Positions 58,719 through 64,000 of a stretch of 64,000 nucleotides of DNA are shown piece after piece (positions within the stretch are counted from its first letter, which is position 1; every line of letters starts with the position of its first letter). The stretch lies in contig NZ_PQMB01000005.1 of assembly GCF_002918555.1 (NCBI RefSeq), positions 287,089-351,088 on the forward strand, in the 5' to 3' direction. Origin of the DNA: Citrobacter amalonaticus (lineage in GTDB: Bacteria; Pseudomonadota; Gammaproteobacteria; Enterobacterales; Enterobacteriaceae). A program made the translations under genes and the position numbers. The notes beneath the pieces were generated by a model. It ran no database searches, was not told where the DNA came from, and saw only the letters and a program-made list of their open reading frames with translations.

Positions 58719-59512
58719 TCATAATGTTTTCACCTTTCCTATAATCAAATTTATCTCATTTAGCCCATTTTTTGATAGTAGAATGTGTAACGCTTTTTCC
58801 CATTTCAACGTTGTCTCTCTTTTTTCAATAATATAGTCGTATCTTTCGTAGTGTTTTTTACCAATACTACTATTATCGTGTTGATTTATTATGTCTTTTT
58901 CATTTTCTGTGAAATGCAGCATCCCAGATAGTGTTTTAAACGTTCGCCTGGTTTACTCGCGTTAATTTTTTGAATATTAGTTGTTGGGTTATGGGGCAGA
59001 TGAAACTCTATACTATTTGAAACTGAGTTACCTGGCGGGTCGTTATCCACCACCATGCCGTATGCAAAAACCGCATGTGATTTTTTCCTGATTTTATCAG
59101 CTTGAGCCAGAAAACCTTTTTTAGCCCAACTCTGGAGCCACAGAGTTACCTGGGCTGGTGTGATCTCATTAGCGGTTTCATTGCCAGTAATTAGTCCCCG
59201 TTTGATAAGTTGATCTGGCAATATTTTATATTCGTTAACTGTACTTCTATATCCTTGTCGTACTTTGTGTGTCATTCCTGCCAGTTCAACTTAGCGCTGG
59301 TTAGCCTGCTCCAAAGAGTAGTAGGGCCAGTCTCCCAACGTCTTAAACTTACGTTTTCCGTCCAACTGGAATCTATAGACGAAACATTTTCGACCTGAAG
59401 GAAAAATTTTGATCCCAAGTAGCCCTGTTCCACGAGTACCATCGTTCCTGAAAACAGAGTACGATTCGTTTCTTGTCTTGAGATTTTTTATCACACTATC
59501 GTTTAACCGCAT
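58719..59512 (-). pseudogene. Decayed tyrosine recombinase (P4-type integrase) remnant
   Basis: Three blocks of one integrase are recognisable on the minus strand. Block 1 (59512-59291): MRLNDSVIKNLKTRNESYSV... LGDWPYYSLEQANQR, the arm-binding domain, ending at a stop. Block 2 (59275-58935, other frame): EITPAQVTLWLQSWAKKGF and HAVFAYGMVVDNDPPGN, the core-binding domain. Block 3 (to 58719): RRTFKTLSGM followed by GKKHYERYDYIIEKRETTL, the C-terminal box with its Arg and the catalytic Tyr. Most of the catalytic domain between blocks 2 and 3 (I estimate 120-200 residues) is deleted, and the frame shifts twice. The enzyme cannot be active. Confidence 0.82.
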
Positions 59513-59750
59513 GTTGTTCTCCTTTGCATAACTATTGCATACAATCTGCATAACAGCGGGTGATGTTGTGGGTGCTGTTACTGTAAAATCGTATGCACGC
59601 ATTTGGGATTTCACAACTATTAAATAGACTGTAAAATCAGACTGTTACGATTGGTTTGCGATTAAATTATAGTCAGTGATTTTGAATGATGTGGGCCTTA
59701 TCCGACCTACTAACGCATTTGTCATTTATTTTTCGGGCGTTATCGGCGCA

Positions 59751-59825
59751 GTCAGACTGAACCTGGACTGCGCGCAGCCACCAGCGCGTACCCGCAGGGC
59801 GAGCACAGCCCTGGTTCAGTGTGAC
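59751..59825. repeat. 75-bp imperfect inverted repeat beside cysE
   Basis: GTCAGACTGAACCTGG at the left pairs with CCTGGTTCAGTGTGAC at the right; all but two positions of the arms pair. The interior is GC-rich (CTGCGCGCAGCC, CCCGCAGGGCGAGC). It sits at the junction between the AT-rich integrase remnant and cysE. It may be a mobile palindromic element, a terminator for cysE read-through, or part of an attachment site. Confidence 0.6.
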
Positions 59826-59844
59826 AAGTAAGATAGTCCGAAAA

Positions 59845-60666
59845 CTAAATGCCATCTCCATACTCAAACGTATGGTGGATCCCGTTGAAGTGCTGATCCA
59901 TGTCCATTGACGGTTTATCGCTGTCAGGCTTACCGACGATGCGTGCCGGAACGCCTGCGGCGGTGGTGTGCGGTGGTACCGGCTGTAACACAACGGAACC
60001 CGCGCCAATCTTCGCGCCACGCCCGACTTCGATATTGCCGAGAATTTTCGCCCCCGCGCCAATCATGACGCCTTCACGAATTTTTGGATGGCGATCGCCA
60101 CCAGCCTTTCCGGTACCGCCCAGGGTCACCGATTGCAGAATAGAGACATCATCTTCAATCACGGCCGTTTCACCCACCACAATGCCGGTTGCATGATCGA
60201 GCATGATCCCGCGCCCAATCTTCGCCGCCGGGTGAATATCCACCTGAAAGGTCACAGAAACCTGATTTTGCAGGAAGATTGCCAGCGCGCGACGGCCTTC
60301 GTTCCACAGCCAGTGGCCAATACGATATGCCTGTAGCGCGTGAAAGCCCTTCAGGTACAGAAGCGGAGTGGAATATTTATCGACCGCCGGGTCGCGGGTG
60401 CGTACCGCCTGAATATCGCAGGCAGCAGAAGCAATCATTTCCGGGTCGGCGGCGTATGCCTCCTCCACCACTTCGCGAATGGCAATAGCAGGCATAATCG
60501 GCGAAGCCAGCTTGTTCGCCAGCATATAGCTCAGTGCGCTGCCCAGATTCTCATGCTTGAGTAACGTTGCGTGGTAAAAACTGGCAAGCATAGGCTCGCA
60601 GTCGGCCAGAGCCCGGGCTTCGGCTTTAATATTGTTCCAGACGATATCCAGTTCTTCACACGGCAT
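59845..60666 (-). CDS. cysE: Serine acetyltransferase
   Basis: 273 residues, same as E. coli CysE. Forms O-acetylserine from serine and acetyl-CoA, the committed step of cysteine synthesis, feedback-inhibited by cysteine. N-terminal helical domain, then left-handed beta-helix of hexapeptide repeats (HPAAKIGRGIMLDHATGIVVG) with catalytic His and Asp, and a C-terminal tail that would bind CysK, ending FEYGDGI. Confidence 0.97.
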   Translation of the reverse strand: MPCEELDIVWNNIKAEARALADCEPMLASFYHATLLKHENLGSALSYMLANKLASPIMPAIAIREVVEEAYAADPEMIASAACDIQAVRTRDPAVDKYSTPLLYLKGFHALQAYRIGHWLWNEGRRALAIFLQNQVSVTFQVDIHPAAKIGRGIMLDHATGIVVGETAVIEDDVSILQSVTLGGTGKAGGDRHPKIREGVMIGAGAKILGNIEVGRGAKIGAGSVVLQPVPPHTTAAGVPARIVGKPDSDKPSMDMDQHFNGIHHTFEYGDGI

Positions 60667-60744
60667 TGCATACTCCAGACGATATGTTAATGACCGGCCA
60701 GTTCTTTGCTGGCCGGGTCACGTCGCTAACAAGGATCCCTGCGG

Positions 60745-61764
60745 CTAGTTGCTGCTGCGCTCATCCTTGCGTGCACGACCTAAGAGAGTCAATGCTGCCT
60801 CGCGCGCGTTTTTTCCGCAATATAATACTTGATAAATTTCCTCGGTTATTGGCATTTCGACACCAAAACGGTGTGCCAGGGCGCGAACTTCTTTTGTATT
60901 GCGGTAGCCTTCAACCACCTGACCAATCTTGTCCTGTGCGCCTTGTACATCCATGCCCTGACCGAGCATCATGCCAAAACGACGGTTACGCGACTGGTTG
61001 TCCGTGCAGGTCAGCACCAGATCGCCCAGCCCTGCCATCCCCATAAAGGTAGCAGGGTCGGCCCCCAGCGCCGCGCCCAGCCGCGACATTTCTGTCAGGC
61101 CACGCGTAATCAGCGCGGTGCGCGCATTTGCGCCAAAACCGATACCATCAGACATCCCGGCACCAATCGCAATCACGTTCTTCACCGCACCGCCAAGCTG
61201 CACGCCGATGAAATCCGGATTGCTGTAGACACGGAAGCTTTTGCCGCAGTGCAGCAGCTGCTGCAAATCTTCAGCAAAGGTGTCGTCAGTAGAGGCTAAA
61301 GAGATGGCCGTCGGCAATCCTGCCGCCAGCTCTTTAGCAAATGTCGGACCGGAAATGACCGCTAACGGAATTTGATCCCCCAGCGCCTCGCGGGCGACAT
61401 CCTGCAACAGGCGACCCGTTTCGGCTTCCAGACCTTTGGTTGCCCAGACCAGGCGCGCATCAGGACGCATCAGCGGTTTAATCTGTCGCAACACTTCACC
61501 AAAGACATGACTTGGCACGACCACCAGAATATTCCGGCTGGCCGCCAGCGCAATGGCTAAATCACGCTCCAGGTGAAGCGTATCGGGAAAAGGCACATCA
61601 GGGAGAAACGCGACGTTGCAACGATCGTGCTCAAGGGTCGCGATATGTTCAGGATCGTGGCCCCACAGGACAACCTGGTGGCCATTTCTTGCCAGAGTAA
61701 TAGCAAGAGCGGTGCCGTACGAGCCGGCACCAATCACAGTCATTGAAGCATTACTTTGGTTCAT
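60745..61764 (-). CDS. gpsA: Glycerol-3-phosphate dehydrogenase (NAD(P)+)
   Basis: 339 residues, same as E. coli GpsA. Reduces dihydroxyacetone phosphate to sn-glycerol 3-phosphate for phospholipid synthesis. NAD-binding [19 protein letters not shown] at residues 11-29; catalytic Lys in [17 protein letters not shown]. Its start overlaps the secB stop by one base, giving a secB-gpsA-cysE order of transcription. Confidence 0.97.
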   Translation of the reverse strand: MNQSNASMTVIGAGSYGTALAITLARNGHQVVLWGHDPEHIATLEHDRCNVAFLPDVPFPDTLHLERDLAIALAASRNILVVVPSHVFGEVLRQIKPLMRPDARLVWATKGLEAETGRLLQDVAREALGDQIPLAVISGPTFAKELAAGLPTAISLASTDDTFAEDLQQLLHCGKSFRVYSNPDFIGVQLGGAVKNVIAIGAGMSDGIGFGANARTALITRGLTEMSRLGAALGADPATFMGMAGLGDLVLTCTDNQSRNRRFGMMLGQGMDVQGAQDKIGQVVEGYRNTKEVRALAHRFGVEMPITEEIYQVLYCGKNAREAALTLLGRARKDERSSN

Positions 61765-62231
61765 CAGGCATCCTGATGTTCTTCAGTACCTTCGCCAGCC
61801 TGCTGCTGTAAATAGTTCATGAACAGCGCATCGAAGTTAACCGGCGCAAGGTTGAGTTGCGGGAACGTACCGCGTGAAACCAGGCTGGTGATGCCTTCAC
61901 GGGCATACGGGAACAGAATGTTCGGGCAGTATGCACCCAGGCAATGCGCCATCTGAGTTCCTTCGATACCGCTGATGGAGAAGATACCACCCTGCTGAAC
62001 TTCGCACAGGAATGCTATTTCTTCATCCAGGGAAGCCGTTACGGTAACACGCAGCACCACTTCGTATACGTCATCTGCCAGTTGAGTCGATGCCGTATCC
62101 AGATCAAGTTTAACCTCTGGTTGCCAGTCTTTCTGGAAAACTTGCGGCGCATTTGGCGCTTCGAAAGAGACATCTTTGGTATAAATGCGTTGGATCTGGA
62201 AAGCCATTTCGGTGTTGTTTTGTTCTGACAT
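61764..62231 (-). CDS. secB: Protein-export chaperone SecB
   Basis: 155 residues, same as E. coli SecB. Tetrameric chaperone that keeps preproteins unfolded and passes them to SecA. The start [20 protein letters not shown] and the acidic SecA-binding face are conserved. Confidence 0.98.
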   Translation of the reverse strand: MSEQNNTEMAFQIQRIYTKDVSFEAPNAPQVFQKDWQPEVKLDLDTASTQLADDVYEVVLRVTVTASLDEEIAFLCEVQQGGIFSISGIEGTQMAHCLGAYCPNILFPYAREGITSLVSRGTFPQLNLAPVNFDALFMNYLQQQAGEGTEEHQDA

Positions 62232-62281
62232 GTGTAAAAACCCTTTAGTGTTGTCCTTAAATACCGCTTAGCGACGAAACG

Positions 62282-62533
62282 TTAGTTCAGCAGGGGATCC
62301 AGTCCACCACGCGCATCCAACGCATACAAGTCGTCGCAACCGCCAATGTGCTGTGCATCAATAAAAATCTGCGGAACCGTCGTGCGGCCACTGCGTTTGA
62401 TCATCTCTTCACGTTTGGCAGCATCACCATCAATCGGAAGCTCCTGGAAGCTCACACCCTTACTGGTTAACAGCGCTTTTGCGCGATGGCAAAACGGGCA
62501 GGTCGCTTTGGTGTAGATTTCAATGTTGGCCAT
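62282..62533 (-). CDS. grxC: Glutaredoxin 3
   Basis: 83 residues, same as E. coli Grx3. Thioredoxin fold with active site CPFC (residues 11-14); the E. coli enzyme has CPYC. The glutathione-binding TVPQIFIDAQHIGGCDD is conserved. Confidence 0.96.
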   Translation of the reverse strand: MANIEIYTKATCPFCHRAKALLTSKGVSFQELPIDGDAAKREEMIKRSGRTTVPQIFIDAQHIGGCDDLYALDARGGLDPLLN

Positions 62534-62546
62534 GACTTATCTCCGA

Positions 62547-62978
62547 CTATTTTCCACGAACCAGCGGCAAATTCTCACCGCTCCAGCCCGCTACGCCTTC
62601 TTTCAGCACAAAGACTTTTTCAAAGCCCGCTTTAATCAGTGCGTTTGCTGATTCCTGGCACTGCATGCCTGAACCATCAACGACGATTAGAGGCTTATCT
62701 TTGTGCTTTTCAAGCTCACCAACGTTGTTGGCCTTGATGTCACTCGGCAGCATATTGGTGGAACCTGCGATATGGCCTTTACGGAAGTCGTCACGCTGGC
62801 GTAAATCAACGACAACGGCGTCTTCTTTGTTAATAAGACGTGTCGCTTCGCCGCGGGTAATCACCTTCACTTTGGAGGTCAGACCTTTGAACGTGGTGAA
62901 CAATACCGCCACCAGTAACGCAATCCAGGCGATACTCAGTATGGGATGACGGCCAACAAATTGCATAATTTCTTGCAT
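62547..62978 (-). CDS. yibN: Membrane-anchored rhodanese-domain protein YibN
   Basis: 143 residues from [18 protein letters not shown]. One N-terminal membrane helix (about residues 10-29) followed by a rhodanese domain with [20 protein letters not shown] and the active-site cysteine in [12 protein letters not shown]. Four upstream in-frame codons are excluded by homology. First gene of yibN-grxC-secB-gpsA-cysE. E. coli YibN has been linked to the Sec translocon environment, but its reaction is unsettled. Confidence 0.92.
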   Translation of the reverse strand: MQEIMQFVGRHPILSIAWIALLVAVLFTTFKGLTSKVKVITRGEATRLINKEDAVVVDLRQRDDFRKGHIAGSTNMLPSDIKANNVGELEKHKDKPLIVVDGSGMQCQESANALIKAGFEKVFVLKEGVAGWSGENLPLVRGK

Positions 62979-63225
62979 GGGGGGTAACAACTCCCGACTT
63001 AGTGATTAAAAAACCAGGGAAGGAGTATACCTTCGCGTTGGAGCAAATACAGCCAGAGCGTGCAATGGATTGCATTTTTGCGGGCTGCTACGGAAAAAAA
63101 AACCTAAATCAGCGCCATCCTCGCTGCCCCCCGGCGCATTCTTTGATCTTCTGAGGCTATTTTATCGATTCAGCTGTAGTAAAATTACGCAATTATTTTT
63201 GTCTATTGAGTGTGAGGTTGTCGCA

Positions 63226-64000
63226 ATGTCGGTTTCTAAAAAACCTATGGTACTGGTGATTCTGGACGGTTATGGGTATCGCGAAGAGAGCCAGGATAAC
63301 GCCATTTTTAGTGCCAAAACCCCGGTAATGGATGCTCTGTGGGCAAAACGTCCGCATACACTGATCGATGCTTCCGGTCTGGAAGTGGGTCTGCCTGACC
63401 GTCAGATGGGTAACTCCGAAGTGGGTCACGTTAACCTGGGCGCGGGTCGTATCGTCTATCAGGACCTGACGCGTCTGGATGTGGAAATTAAAGATCGCGC
63501 GTTCTTCGCGAACCCGGTACTCACGGGCGTCGTGGATCAGGCGAAAGATGCCGGTAAAGCCGTGCATATTATGGGCCTGCTGTCTGCGGGCGGCGTACAC
63601 AGCCACGAAGATCACATCATCGCAATGGTGGAACTGGCAGCCGCGCGTGGTGCTGAAAAAATTTATCTGCACGCTTTCCTCGACGGGCGCGACACGCCGC
63701 CGCGCAGCGCTGAATCCTCACTGAAAAAGTTTGAAGAGAAATTTGCCGCACTGGGTAAAGGCCGCGTTGCTTCTATCGTGGGTCGTTACTACGCGATGGA
63801 CCGCGACAACCGCTGGGATCGCGTTGAAAAAGCATATGACCTGCTGACGCTGGCACAGGGCGAATTCCAGGCAGATACCGCTGTGGCTGGCCTGCAGGCT
63901 GCCTATGCACGTGACGAAAACGACGAATTCGTAAAAGCGACCGTTATCCGCGCTGAAGGCCAGGCCGATGCCGCAATGGAAGACGGCGATGCGTTGATTT
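63226..64000 (+). CDS. gpmI: 2,3-bisphosphoglycerate-independent phosphoglycerate mutase (5' part)
   Basis: The first 258 residues of an enzyme that is about 514 residues long in E. coli; the window ends inside the gene. Manganese-dependent interconversion of 3- and 2-phosphoglycerate. The metal site begins [12 protein letters not shown], and the phosphoserine nucleophile lies in [17 protein letters not shown] (near residue 64). Divergent from yibN with a 247-base gap. Confidence 0.96.
   Translation, partial: MSVSKKPMVLVILDGYGYREESQDNAIFSAKTPVMDALWAKRPHTLIDASGLEVGLPDRQMGNSEVGHVNLGAGRIVYQDLTRLDVEIKDRAFFANPVLTGVVDQAKDAGKAVHIMGLLSAGGVHSHEDHIIAMVELAAARGAEKIYLHAFLDGRDTPPRSAESSLKKFEEKFAALGKGRVASIVGRYYAMDRDNRWDRVEKAYDLLTLAQGEFQADTAVAGLQAAYARDENDEFVKATVIRAEGQADAAMEDGDALI

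Noticed and set aside
1-64000. CRISPR arrays, rRNA, tRNA genes and complete insertion sequences
   Set aside because: I looked for regularly spaced direct repeats, tRNA T-loop (GGTTCGA) contexts and transposase frames and found none that held up. This was reading by eye, so a tRNA scan would be more reliable.

Overview
The window is a stretch of enterobacterial chromosome. Most genes are close relatives of Escherichia coli K-12 genes in the yhjX-to-gpmI (yibO) interval and stand in the same order. Several features fit a Salmonella/Citrobacter-type chromosome better than E. coli: cueP follows cspA, the xylose ABC transporter genes xylFGH are missing between xylA and xylR, and rhsA and the yiaKLMNO-sgb operon are missing. 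My best guess is Citrobacter or a near relative. This rests on remembered protein families and gene order, not on a database search.

Layout. (1) 1-6770: yhjX (with a clear YpdB-type direct repeat upstream), yhjY, tag-yiaC, bisC, yiaD. (2) 6836-10888: a 2-ketogluconate cluster inserted before ghrB. It holds a PtxS-like LacI repressor, a PtxS-type palindrome, kguE, kguK, a collapsed kguT transporter remnant, and ghrB in the kguD position. (3) 10927-15180: yiaF, a PcaK-like aromatic-acid permease preceded by two PcaR-like boxes, yiaG, cspA with its long cold-shock leader, and cueP with a CueR-type 19-bp-spaced promoter. (4) 15321-21885: an orphan SDR oxidoreductase, glyS, glyQ, ysaB, wecH, yiaA, yiaB. 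(5) 22053-31732: xylB, xylA, xylR, bax, malS, avtA, ysaA. (6) 31974-38687: an accessory sugar locus (AraC regulator, GPH symporter, GH127 glycosidase), then yiaT with a divergent LysR regulator and a small membrane protein. (7) 38730-46102: aldB, yiaY lying between two copies of a palindromic repeat, selB-selA, yibF. (8) 46346-55690: mtlADR with four strong CRP sites, yibT, yibL, lldPRD with two LldR operators, trmL.

(9) 55727-59825 is a horizontally acquired, AT-rich island between trmL and cysE. It contains a 3' fragment of a serine beta-lactamase-family gene, a PAAR-domain putative type VI secretion effector with a glycine-rich hydrophobic C-terminus, an overlapping membrane protein that is the likely immunity factor, an unrecognised 228-aa gene at the head of the operon, the decayed remains of a tyrosine recombinase, and a 75-bp imperfect inverted repeat. 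No VgrG, Hcp or other T6SS gene is in the window. (10) 59845-64000: cysE, gpsA, secB, grxC, yibN, and the first two-thirds of the divergent gpmI, cut by the window end.

The 228-aa/PAAR-toxin/immunity operon is the best candidate for something undescribed. The most informative small observations are the vestigial kguT, the PcaR-like boxes in a chromosome segment with no pca catabolic genes, and the repeat-bounded yiaY. I saw no rRNA, tRNA, intact insertion sequence or CRISPR array.
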